Shown: one piece after another, positions 24,400 through 34,574 of the stretch
Numbering within the stretch: position 1 is the stretch's first letter
Layout: every line of letters starts with the position of its first letter
Assembly (NCBI GenBank): GCA_933207985.1
Contig: OW240920.1
Coordinates: 127,585,710-127,649,709, forward strand
DNA length: 64,000 nucleotides
From: Pelobates cultripes
Taxonomy: Eukaryota > Chordata > Amphibia > Anura > Pelobatidae
Direction of reading: 5' to 3'
Translations under genes and position numbers: made by a program
The notes under the pieces: model-generated
Database searches by the model: none
The model's input: the letters and a program-made list of their open reading frames with translations, nothing else
Told to the model about the DNA's origin: nothing

Positions 24400-25104
24400 T
24401 AACCACAAATTACAGTTCTAAAACCTGGTGTTATTCCAATAAGTGGATGAAGAATTACTGCTTATTTTTAAATAACCAATATTTTTCACAGCACTATACA
24501 GAGGTGTACACTGAATGGGATCACCTTTCACATTTATTGGTTTCAAGACACATGTGAATAGTTACTTTAATTATTTAAAGATACAGCAGACATACATCCT
24601 ATCCCTCTGTAGCTTTCTGCCACCGTTTAACTAATCTGCTTCTAAATAGTTTAGTTTTTTTTAAGGATCCTAATCCCTTACGAATTACAACAATTATTCA
24701 GGGGGGCACTGTCCCCTATTTGTCCAGCAGCCTGCAGAAGCAGAACAATTAGAGTTTCTGGATGGTTCAGGATGCTAGCTGGAGACACACAGGGCAGGTG
24801 TCACTGGGAAACAATATGCATTTTCTCTGAAATGGCAATGTTTTACATCGCCAGATAATGTAATAGACAATGTCTATGCACCAAAACGACTTGATCCTAA
24901 TTTTGGTGCTTAGAGTGTCCCTTTTACACTAGCTTTGCAGATGGGCACGAGTAACAACAGATGGACTCATAACAACAAAAGTAGCAAATATCGGATCCCA
25001 ATTGAGAATGTTCTATAAAAGTCTTCAGTAGATTAGTATATATTTAAGATCTAAAATGTTTAGCTACCGATCATATTACCCAATAGGGTTGCTTGTAAAA
25101 CAGT

Positions 25105-25177
25105 TTAACACCCCTTAAGGACCAAACTTCTGGAATTAAAGGGAATCATGACATGTCACGTGTCCTTAAGGGGTTAA
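25105..25177. mobile_element. Short palindromic TTAA MITE (CCCCTTAAGGAC family), copy 1
   Basis: TTAACACCCCTTAAGGACC and TGTCCTTAAGGGGTTAA are inverse ends around GGAATCATGACATGTC. It has the same design as 59430-59509. The preceding 24400-25104 has only a faint old TTAA-element trace (GGTGCTTAGAGTGTCCCTTT near 24900). Confidence 0.75.
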
Positions 25178-25783
25178 TTACCAATGTCCTCTTACATGTG
25201 GATTTTCTCTCTGTCTTTTGTTCCGATCATGATCTTTTTGACTAGGTCATGTACCAATATCTGGGTCTTTCAAGATTATGTTAGGTCTATTGCTCTTGAC
25301 TTGGCCAGCTCCTTTTTTATAAAACATTAGTAAGACCACACCTTGAATATGCTGTGCAATTTTGGGCACCTGTTCTAAAGAAAGTTATTATGGCACTAGA
25401 AAAAGTGCAGAGACAGGCTACAAAATTGATAAAAGGAATGAAACATTTTAGTTATGAAGAAATTAAGCAATTTAAACTTGTTTAGTTCAAAAAAACGGTG
25501 TCGCAGAGGAGATATGGTAACATTACACAAAAATATTTGGGACTAATACAAACCATTGTACGAAAATCTATTCATAAACAGTACTATACATAGGACATGA
25601 TGTCATGCATTTGCACTGGGAGAAAGCAGATTTAGTCTAAAGCAAAGGAAATTTTATTTTTTTACAAAAAGAACAAGAAGGATGTGAAATTCTCTGCCTG
25701 AAGAGGTGATTTTATCAGAGTCTATACAGATATTTAAACATAAATTGGATAAATACTTCAAAACACCTAAAATACAGGGATAT

Positions 25784-27922
25784 TAGGCATGTGCACGGGG
25801 AAAATTTTCAGTTCCGCAATTTCCGAAATTCTGGACTTCCGCAATTCGGGACTTCGGCACTTTGGTTTGGTTTGGCACTTCGGCCCTTCGACACTTCGGA
25901 ACTTCGGCAACTTCGGCACTTTGGCATTTCGGAATTTCGGGACTTCACCACTTTCGGAATTTCGGGACTTCTCTTGCAGCCACTTAGTAGATAACTCCCC
26001 AATTCCCACGGTATTAGGGAGTTATCTACCAAAAGGCTGAAAGACCTAAATTGGTCTTTCAGCCAAATTTACTAATACTAAGTAAAAATTACTTACTATT
26101 AGTAAATTTTTCCCCTACTCGCTATACCGCGAGTAGGGGCATGTCTGTTAAACAGTGAGCAGCCTGTGACTGCTCACTGTTAAATAAAAAAAAGGGTCCC
26201 CCCTCCTGAGCCCCCACCCGCGACGCGCGAGTGGAGGCTTTTAAACTAAAGCGACCTATTGCCCCCCCGGCCCCCACCCCTGAGCGGCGGGTGGGGGCCC
26301 TAAAGTAAAATAATGGAGGGGACCTATTGTCCTCCCCCCCGACCCCCACTCCTGAGCGGTGGGTGGGGGCCCTAAATTATAATAAGGGGGGGATCTAAAG
26401 TCCTCCCCCCTGGCCCCCCCCCTGAGTGGTGGGTGGGGGCCCTAAATTATAATAAGGGGGAGGACCTAATGTCCTCCCTCCTGGCCCTCACCCCTGAGTG
26501 GTGGGTGGGGGCCCTAAATACCAATTGGGGGACCTAATGTCCTCCCCGCTGGCCCCCACCCCTGAGCAGTGGGTGGGGGTCCTAAATTATAATAAGGGGG
26601 GGACCTAAAGTCCTCCCTCCTGGCCCCCACCCCAGAGCGGCGGGTGGGGGCCCTAAAGTAGAATGATCGGGGGGACCTATTGTCCTCCCCCCGGCCCCCA
26701 CCCCGGGAGCGGTGGGGGCCCTAAATACTAATAAGGGGGGGACTTAATGTCCTCCCCATGGCCCCCACCCCTGAAATGTGGGTGTGGGCCCTAAATTAGA
26801 ATAGGGGGGACCTAATAAAGTAAAATAATGGAGGGGACCTATTGTCCTCCCCCCCGACCCCCACTCCTGAGCGGTGGGTGGGGGCCCTAAATTATAATAA
26901 GGGGGGGATCTAAAGTCCTCCCCCCTGGCCCCCCCCCTGAGTGGTGGGTGGGGGCCCTAAATTATAATAAGGGGGAGGACCTAATGTCCTCCCTCCTGGC
27001 CCTCACCCCTGAGTGGTGGGTGGGGGCCCTAAATACCAATTGGGGGACCTAATGTCCTCCCCGCTGGCCCCCACCCCTGAGTGGTGGGTGGGGGCCCTAA
27101 ATACTAATAAGGGGGGGAACCTAATGTCCTCCCCCTGGTCCCTACCCCTGAGTGGCAGGTGGGGGCCCTAAATCAGAAAAGGGGGGGGACCTATTGTCCT
27201 CCCCCCTGGCCCCACCCCTAAGCGGTGGGTGGGGGCCCTAAATTACAATAAGGGGGGACCTAATGTCCTCCCCCCTGGCCCCCACCCCTTATAAAAAGGG
27301 GGGGAACCTAATTTCCTCCCTCCTGGCCCCCACCCCTGAGCGGTGGGTGGGGGCCCTAAATACCAATTGGGGGGGACCTAATGTCCTCCCCTCTGGCCCC
27401 CACCCCTGAGTGGTGGGTGGGTCCCTAAATTATAATAAGGGGGACCTAATGACCTCCCCCTGACCCCACCCCTGAGAGGCGGGTGGGGGCCCTAAAGTAA
27501 AATTCAGGTCTTTCAGCCTTTTGGTAAATAGCTCTCTAATACCGTGGGAATTAGGGAGTTATCTACTTATTCATTCCTGTCATTACATTGACTGGCTAAG
27601 TAACTTTTATATGAATGTATGTTACTTGATTGTTGTAAGTGTCACAAATGCTTACAGCTGAATCCTGGCTATGTTTGTATACTTTTTATTTAAAATTGTA
27701 TACAGTGTAACATTCTTCATTCTTCCACTGGGTAAGTATATTAGTTCTTAGGCAATACTGTGCTTCGGCACTTCGACACTTCGGAACTTCAGCAACTTCG
27801 GAACTTCAGCACTTCAGCAGTTCGGATCTTCGGCACTTCGATACTTCGGAAATTTCGGAACTTTGGCAATTCATCTATTCGGACATTCGGAAGTACTCAA
27901 ATGTCCGAATTGCACATGTCTA
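25784..27922. mobile_element. hAT-like foldback element, 2.1 kb, exact 8-bp target duplication
   Basis: AGGGATAT is present at 25776-25783 and 27923-27930. Ends TAGGCATGTGCA and (inverse) TAGACATGTGCA match at 11 of 12 positions. Inside each end are CTTCGGCACTTCGGAA repeats (25800-25975; 27763-27895). Next come long inverse arms at 25981-26050 and 27503-27569, sharing AAAAGGCTGAAAGACC and AATTCCCACGGTATTAG. The centre is a G/C-skewed minisatellite. No transposase is encoded. Confidence 0.87.
26200..27500. repeat. ~70-75 bp GC-rich minisatellite inside the hAT-like element
   Basis: About 17 units of the form GACCTAATGTCCTCCCCCC / CCCACCCCTGAGTGGTGGG / TGGGGGCCCTAAATTATAAT. Each unit contains a small inverse pair (CCCACCCCT with GGTGGGTGGGGG). 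Positions 26301-26566 recur, apparently identically, at 26816-27081, a 515-bp step. Confidence 0.9.
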
Positions 27923-28150
27923 AGGGATATCATTTTTAATTAGTGGGGCAATAGGTTCTTGATCTAAGGATAAATCTGGCTGCCATTGTGAGGTCAAGAA
28001 GGAATTTTTTTCTATTGTGTTGGAAAGATCCAAAAAATGGAAAGTGCTTCAGACTGGGATCTTGACTTTTTTTTTGATTAACAGAAAAAACTAATGTGAG
28101 AAAAGTTGAACTAGATGGACGCATGTCTCTTTTCAGCTATGTAGCTATGT

Positions 28151-28710
28151 AATGTATTGACTTCACTAGTTAATCTTGTTTTTATTTAACTTACAGTATC
28201 TCTTTGTTAAATCCAGCCTTCCTAAGAAACCGTATAATTCTTGCTTATCCCTTTGTTCTTTTTTTGGTGTGTATATTTCCCCTATCCTTTGCTATCCAGA
28301 CATTTTGCCCTTTTAACACTGGAATATTTAGGTGGCCTCTTTTGGTCCGTGGAGCTGAACCATTAGAATGTATTTTATTAAGGACCCACATTAATGTGAG
28401 AACTAAGAGGATGTCTTGAAAAGCCGGAAGGCACAGTGACATCTAGAAACCAAGGTAACCTCAGTTAACAGAGTTAGTCATTCCCATAATTGAATTTGGC
28501 ACTATTTGCAGCCAGCAGAATTAATTTGAATTCATTCCTTATGGTTTCTTCTAATACATGTGTTTTGGTACGTTTGAGAACAATTCACGTTTATAGGTCT
28601 TGGAAATGAGACAGGGTTTTTGTGACTGTACATGGTTTACTAAGGCAATATACCTGATGGTCAGGTTCTAGATTTTTGTTAGGCTTATGGCACTCTCTTA
28701 TGAATGGAAT
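28151..28710. other. Unassigned intronic sequence
   Basis: No gene or repeat recognised between the split LINE and the next large element. Confidence 0.4.
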
Positions 28711-28925
28711 CCACTGGCAGATCCAGAGTCTTATCTCGGGAGGGGCACTCATAGATTATTTAAAGAAACAATCCAGGCACAATAACCACTACAGATCTCT
28801 GTAGTGGTTATGGTGCCAGGAGTGCTGTGGCGCCCTCCCAGAGTTAATGGTCAAACTGTTTAAGAACAGTTTGACAATTTACCTGGGGTCTGCCAGGATA
28901 GGGGCTGTAGTACAGGATAGGGCCT

Positions 28926-30005
28926 CTAGTAATGTGTGTGTGTGTGTGTCTGTATGGGAGGCACGGAGTGTGTGAGGGATGCAGGGTGGGTATGGGAGGC
29001 AGTGTGTGAGGGGTGCAGAGTGTGTGTGTGTGTACGGGAGGCAGTGCATGTGGGACAGTGTGTGTATGGGTGTGCAGTGGGAGCATTGTGTGTAGGAGGG
29101 GCAGTGTGTGTTTGTGTCAGGGGTGTAGTGTGTGCATGGGAGTGCAGTGTGTATGGGAGGTGCTGTGGGAGCACAGTGTGTGTATGAGGGTGTAGTGGAG
29201 CAGTGTGTGTATATGGGAGTGCAGTTGGGAAAGTGTGTGTATGGGGGTGTAGTGTTTTGTTTGGGGAAGCTCTGTGTGTATGGGGGTGCAGTGTGTGTGT
29301 GGGGGGGAGATGCGTGTGGGGGAGACGTGTATGAGGGTGCAGTGTTTGTGTGGGGGTATAGTGTGTGGGGGAGATGTGTGTGGGGGTGCAGTGTTTGTAT
29401 GGGGGAGCACTCTGTGGATGAGGGGAAGTGTGTATGGGGGAGATGTGTGTGGGGTGCAGTGTGTGTGTGGGGTAGCACTGTGTGTATGAGGGAGAAGTGT
29501 GTGTGTGGGGGTGCAGTGTGTGTGGTGGTGCAGTGTGTGTGTGGGGTGCAGTGTTTGTATGGGGGAGCACTCTGTGTATGGGGGAGAAGTGTGTGTGTGG
29601 GGGGAAACGTGTGTAGGGGTGCAGTGTTTGTGTGGGGAGACTGTGTGTATGGGGGAGAAGTGTGTGTGTGGGGTGCAGTGTGTGTGGGATGCAGTGTTTG
29701 TGTGGGGAGCACTGTGTGTATGGGGGAGTAGTGTGTGTGGGGTGCACTGTGTTGTGTGGAGGAGAAGTGTGTGTGGGGTGTGCAGTGTGTGATGTGAGGA
29801 GGAAGTGTGTGTATGGGGGGCTTTGGGGGAAGTGTGTGTATGGGGTTACAGTGGGGGAAGTGTGTGTATGGAGAAGTGTGTGTATGGGGGCTGTGGGGGT
29901 AGTGTGTGTGGTGGAACAGTGTGTATATAGGGGGCTGTGGGGGCAGTGTGTGGTGGGGCAGTGTGTATATGGGGGGCTGTGGGGGCAGTTTGTGTGTGTA
30001 GTTGA
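28926..30005. repeat. GT-rich minisatellite
   Basis: Irregular units built from GTGTGTATGGGGGAG, GTGCAGTGTGTGTGTGG and similar blocks. Long apparent ORFs on both strands (Cys/Val/Gly on +, His/Pro/Thr on -) are artefacts of the repeat. Confidence 0.95.
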
Positions 30006-30589
30006 AGGAGGGGGCAGAGCAAAACAAATGTATTTTTGTCTTTTACAAAAATATTATTTATATCCTTCTTATCTTTGCCTCGGAGGGGGGATATTATTTC
30101 CAATCCCTGGGGGTCCGGTGTAATCCCTGGCGGTTCTAGTGGGGGAGTGAACTCTAGCCTGCACCTCCTGGGCTAGAGTTCACTATCATGAGAACGGAGT
30201 GTTGCCATGGTAACCGCGGCAATGCTCCGTTCTTAGGAGAGGAGACCCGGCGGAGCTGCAGGCTGAGCTCCTCCTGGGCCTCTTCTCCCTCCTTTCTCCA
30301 TCCTCTCTCCGTGCTGGCTGCCCAGCAATGTGCCTGTGTACCGGGGAGGGAGATCTCTGATCTCTCCTCCGGTCTGTGAAGGCACTTAGAAGGGCCAGTA
30401 CTTGGTTAGCACTGGCCCTGCAGGAGAGAGCATCGGCTCTTGGGAAGGGGTGAGGGGGAATCAGGACTGGTGCAAGGATTTTGGGCTACACAAACGAAAA
30501 TGCATCAAAATTAATCATCACTAGTGTATTTCTTAAACCCCTTTTGAATGTCTTACCCCTTTAGTGTAATTTATACCCAATTTTTCACC

Positions 30590-31095
30590 TTTGGGTGTCT
30601 TACACCTCCCTCATGTGTCTCTTTCAACTTCCTTCTGTGTCTCTTGCTTCCTCCGTGTCTCTCACTTCCTTTGTGTGTCTCTTACTCCCCCCAAGCCCGT
30701 TTGTATCTTTCCCACGCAGCACTTTCGTGTGTCTTTCTTCGCTTCTCCAGCCCCTTTCTCCTTCCATCACCTCTGTGTGTCCCTTTCTCCCTCCATCCCC
30801 TCTGTGTGTCTCTTTCACCCAAGCACGTCTGTGTCTCTTTCTTCCTCCATCCCCTCTGTGTGTCTCTTTCTCCCTCCATCCCCTCTGTGTGTCTCTTTCT
30901 CCCCATCTCCTCTGTGTGTCTCTTTCTCCCTCCATTCTGTCTGTGTGTCTCCTTCCCCCAAGCACGTCTATGTGTGTCTCCTTCCCCCAAGCACGTCTGT
31001 GTGTCTCTCTCTTCCTCCATCCCCTCCGTGTGTCTCTTTCTCCCCCCATCACCTCTTTATGTCTCTCCCACACCAGGCTCTTTTGTGTGTCTATT
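30590..31095. repeat. CT-rich minisatellite, ~30-bp unit
   Basis: Units such as CCTCTGTGTGTCTCTTTCTC plus CCTCCATCC, interspersed with CCCAAGCACGTCTGTG. Apparent ORFs in several frames are repeat artefacts. Confidence 0.93.
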
Positions 31096-31224
31096 CCATC
31101 CCCTCCCTTGCATACCTTTTTACCTCACCGGGTAGTGCACCAAGGTAGAGGATCTTCTGTCTCCTCTTCCTAGTGTGACAGGAAGCTGTTTGTTACTCTT
31201 GGTTGCGTCAGCCCTGAATGGAAT

Positions 31225-32059
31225 ACTCCAACAAAATATATTTATTTTTAAGACGAGTGTGTTTCTTTTTCTGTTAGATTACTGTTCCCCTGTTGTTTGA
31301 AAACTCTTAGAGGATGGTATAGACATACAGGTCACTTCATCTCAATGACGTGGTCTGGGTGCCATGCCCTCTTCTCTTAATCCTGCAGAAAACCTTGCCG
31401 TACTTCCCTCTTACTGTTTAGGACATTGTGATACGGAGTACAAGAGTATGTGAAAATGACCACTGAGCAGGTATTCAACATGTGCCATAAATTCATATAT
31501 ATTTGTGTGTTACCTTTTGAGAACACATTGAGATGCAGCTCATTTCTCAGTTGATTAAACCATACATTTTTCTCACCAGACGCCTCAAGAGACAGAAAAG
31601 GCATTTTCTGGAGAGAAGCAAAATAGATGCATATGGTATCTCTAGGCTGATGCTCAAAAATATGTATGGGAGGTCCAAAATTTTTAATAGAGCCCTGTTT
31701 TTGTCCACTTTTGGGCATGAGTAAAATTGCAGAAGATACAGGCAGGTATGGCTCCTTGGTATCAAGTACAGACAATAGATAATTTAGGGGTAAGTAAATT
31801 AACTCCTTAAAGACCAATGACAACCACCCCCATCATAAAAATCTAGTCTTTTAAGAATCTATACTAACATCAAATGTCTTTATTATTTAGTGAGAACAGA
31901 CCTTTGTACGACTGCTCACAAAAAAAATTGAGTAGTCTGGCAAGCTGACATAAATTCTTTTAGAGAGCGGGATATGATGTCAAGATACGATGGCCTAGTT
32001 CATCAAAGATTTGAGAATATTTTAAACACTATTTACCCATTTGAAAAGGTTAACACAAC
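31225..32059. other. AT-rich intronic sequence, nothing recognised
   Basis: No convincing ORF or repeat on either strand. Confidence 0.4.
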
Positions 32060-32354
32060 ATAAAAAATATTGATATGCTTTGTGCTGCATATAAATGCAT
32101 TTTATAAATTATGTTTATGTATGCACAATAGCTCCCAATTACCTACATTGTCTTTGGTCAGAGAGGTGCTTTTGACCAAAGAGGACTTTAAAATGGCTGC
32201 CACCATGGAGCAACAGGAAGTCAAGAAACACACTGACAAGATGTCTCTATACCTCTATGCATGCTGTATAATATTATTTAAAAAAATCATAATACTACTT
32301 TATCGATTTATCTGTGTAATATCTTATTGCAAATGATGATAAAGCAATTATAAT
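32060..32354. repeat. First copy of a duplicated segment flanking the L1
   Basis: A 70-bp block (AATATTGATATGCTTTGTGC...) is joined directly to a 230-bp block (AGCTCCCAATTACCTACATT ... GATAAAGCAATTATAAT). Both recur beyond the L1: the first block at 38924-38990 and the second at 39780-40010, about 85-90% alike by eye. Confidence 0.8.
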
Positions 32355-32481
32355 GTTAGCACAACAAAAAAACATTGATGGGGGGCGTGGCTCGATCGCC
32401 GATGGAGTAAGCCGCACGCCGCACTTGCTCCCAGGCCCCTACCCGCTTAAGCCCAGATCACAAGCAGACGGCGCGGTCCTC

Positions 32482-33561
32482 ATGGGGAAACCCAAACGCG
32501 CGGGGACCCCAAGGCACCCCCCCTCACCCACCGTGAGCCGACAACCCGGTCCCATGGACGAATATCTGTCCACCCCGCAGCACCTCAGAGGCGCACGTGG
32601 CGCAGACAAGATGGCGCCCCCCTCACCGAGCTCCAGCAGTGTGACAGGCTCTGTTACTGACATGCCTGGCACTGATGCACTGACACAAATGTCAGCTGAC
32701 CTTGCAGCAATATCTGCCAACATGCTCACCCGTGGGGACAAAACTGCGCTCGTATCAGAACTGCGCACTGTCATCCGGGAAGAAATTGCCGCGGTACGCA
32801 GAGATCTCACGGCACTAGAACAGAGGGTGGATGAATTGGAGGAACACCGCCTCCACACCACACACCATCAACAGGCTGCAGACCTGGCAACCACACGGCA
32901 GGGGAACATTCTCCTTGAGCTGCGCAGACAGGTGGAGGACCTGGACAACAGAGGCCGCCGCAACAACATACGCGTGCGGGGCCTCCCTGAGTCCGACGAC
33001 GAGTCCCCACGAGAATTACTGACCGGCCTCTTCGCGCAACTTCTTGGTGAGGATGCCCCCCCCGAAATACCCATGGAACGAGCGCACAGAGCACTACGTG
33101 GTCCCAGGAGTGATGGGCAACCCAGAGACATGATCTGTTGCCTCACATCATTCCAGCAGAAAGACGCCATTATGAGAGCGGCCAGAGCCCAACGCTCAAT
33201 TGCTTACATGGACTCCCAAGTAATGCTGTTCCAGGACCTGTCGTCCCTCACGCTCGACGCCAGACGGGCATTGAAACCACTAACGACCATGCTACGAGAA
33301 AAACGGATTCCCTACAAGTGGGGCTTTCCGTTTAGCCTGCAAGCCAAGATTGACAACCGCTGGCACACACTACGCTGGCCCAACGAGGTCCCCAGATTCC
33401 TTCAATCTGCAGGTCTGCCACACATCCACATACAGAACTGGATCCTTGAAAACCCGCCAGCTCGCCCGACCGGGCCCTACCCAGCTGCGGAGAACCTGCT
33501 GGGAGGTCGCGCTGCACCACCACCACGGCGCAGAGGCGGCCCTGACGGCCCAGAGGAATAA
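32482..33561 (+). CDS. L1 ORF1 protein (RNA-binding chaperone), intact
   Basis: This 359-residue protein has the standard L1 ORF1p order: a Pro/Ser-rich basic N-terminus (1-80); a coiled coil (about 88-157, with EEIAAVRRDLTALEQRVDEL); an RRM-like domain starting RRNNIRVRGLPE (about 159-170) and containing ERAHRALRG; then a C-terminal domain with YKWGFPFSLQ (about 277-287). ORF1p trimers bind L1 RNA to form the retrotransposition particle. The start is taken at ATG 32482, because the in-frame ATG at 32353 lies in host sequence outside the element. No stop or shift interrupts it. Confidence 0.9.
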   Translation: MGKPKRAGTPRHPPSPTVSRQPGPMDEYLSTPQHLRGARGADKMAPPSPSSSSVTGSVTDMPGTDALTQMSADLAAISANMLTRGDKTALVSELRTVIREEIAAVRRDLTALEQRVDELEEHRLHTTHHQQAADLATTRQGNILLELRRQVEDLDNRGRRNNIRVRGLPESDDESPRELLTGLFAQLLGEDAPPEIPMERAHRALRGPRSDGQPRDMICCLTSFQQKDAIMRAARAQRSIAYMDSQVMLFQDLSSLTLDARRALKPLTTMLREKRIPYKWGFPFSLQAKIDNRWHTLRWPNEVPRFLQSAGLPHIHIQNWILENPPARPTGPYPAAENLLGGRAAPPPRRRGGPDGPEE

Positions 33562-34574
33562 CCACCCGAGGCTCTACAACCAACCTCCCATACCAGGTAA
33601 CTGGGGCCACCCCCTAGACAGACCCGAGCCTCTAGGGGGACACCAAACAACTGCCGCTAGCACACAGCAGCGCCTGCCTATCTACGCCCGGCCCTCAACG
33701 ATCTTTGCCCTGGGCGTGCTGCGACCTGGGGAGCCGGGACGCTGCCCAATGAAACAGGGACACACTTCACTCTGTAAAGGCCCCTTGGGACTTGGGAGGG
33801 TGCCCTGGGTGAGTTGTCGGGGGACACTAGTCACGCAGGGAGCCCATGAGAAGGGGATGTTCGAACACTCGGGGCGGGCCATGGAGAAATGGACTGTTTG
33901 GGAGGGAGGTATGGGCCACAAGTTTTAGAAAAAGCGGGCAAGTATTACTGCCATTTTTTAGTGAGGTAGCTCACGCATAAGCTACGATAACTGAAATTGC
34001 CCGCAAGGATACTGTGTTCAAGTTATATTGCTCTTGTATTTGTTAAAGATACACATGTTAGGCCACGGTTTCACCCCTGGCTAAGATTGCAATGTTAATT
34101 TATGCTGTATGACTCTTTCCTCAGACTGCAGACGTATCTCACCAACACATAACTGAGTTAACCCCTAAGAACCCACGCCTACCACCCCCCACCACGGACC
34201 GGCCAGACATGATACGCAAAAATGCGCCCATGCACACCCTCGGGCCCGCCCCCCACCCTCCCCCAAGTGCCCCAGGACCCGCGGATGTTACAAGAGCCAC
34301 TTAACACGGCGGGTTGGGAGCCCCCGGGACACAGGCATTGACAACCTACATTTTTGAAGAACAGACTCTGTAGGTTACCCTCCACGCGCCTCGCGCAACT
34401 GACCTCCCCTGTACATAGGACCGGAGTTCGACGAGACTTCCTGACACTACAGTCTCCTGGACGCCACCAACCGGTTAAGGTTCAAACGTTGCATTGACCC
34501 CCCCTCATCCCCCTGAAACTACTCACCACCCCATAGAACCCATCCCTTCGACCGACTAAACCACGAGGGCCAAG

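Larger units (their letters stand above)
25305..28150 (+). mobile_element. CR1/L2-like LINE 3' remnant, split by a later insertion
   Basis: The left part reads, with stops, as [34 protein letters not shown], then FSYEEIKQF and SQRRYGNI, the conserved C-terminal RT region of CR1/L2-group LINEs. After the insertion at 25784-27922 the 3' UTR continues (GAACTAGATGGACGCATGTC) to a GCTATGTAGCTATGTAA tail near 28150. Clade assignment is approximate. Confidence 0.7.
28711..31216. mobile_element. Second large hAT-like element, 2.5 kb, with two internal arrays
   Basis: AATGGAAT is duplicated exactly at 28703-28710 and 31217-31224. End similarity is weak (CCACTGGCAGATCC against inverse CAGGGCTGACGC), so the call rests mainly on the duplication and layout. 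Inside are a foldback piece with AACCACTACAGATCTCTG, a GT-rich array (28926-30005), the shared module TCCCTGGCGGTTCTAGTGG (30124-30142), hairpins GTGAACTCTAGCC/GGGCTAGAGTTCAC and around GTTGCCATGGTAAC (30201-30214), and a CT-rich array. Confidence 0.62.

Noticed and set aside
26122..26349. Minus-strand ORF in the hAT-like element core
   Set aside because: It lies in the GC-rich minisatellite and inverse arms and shows no domain.
28844..30123. Long ORFs on both strands (up to 382 codons) rich in His/Pro/Thr or Cys/Val/Gly
   Set aside because: They are translations of the GT-rich minisatellite; every frame stays open because the repeat lacks stops.
30548..31173. Overlapping ORFs of 150-195 codons in several frames of the CT-rich region
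   Set aside because: Simple-repeat artefacts with Ser/Leu/Cys/Val periodicity; no domain and no codon signal.
32353..32481. Upstream in-frame ATG as the ORF1 start
   Set aside because: It lies outside the element (start 32380); the first in-element ATG in frame is 32482, followed by a typical basic N-terminus.
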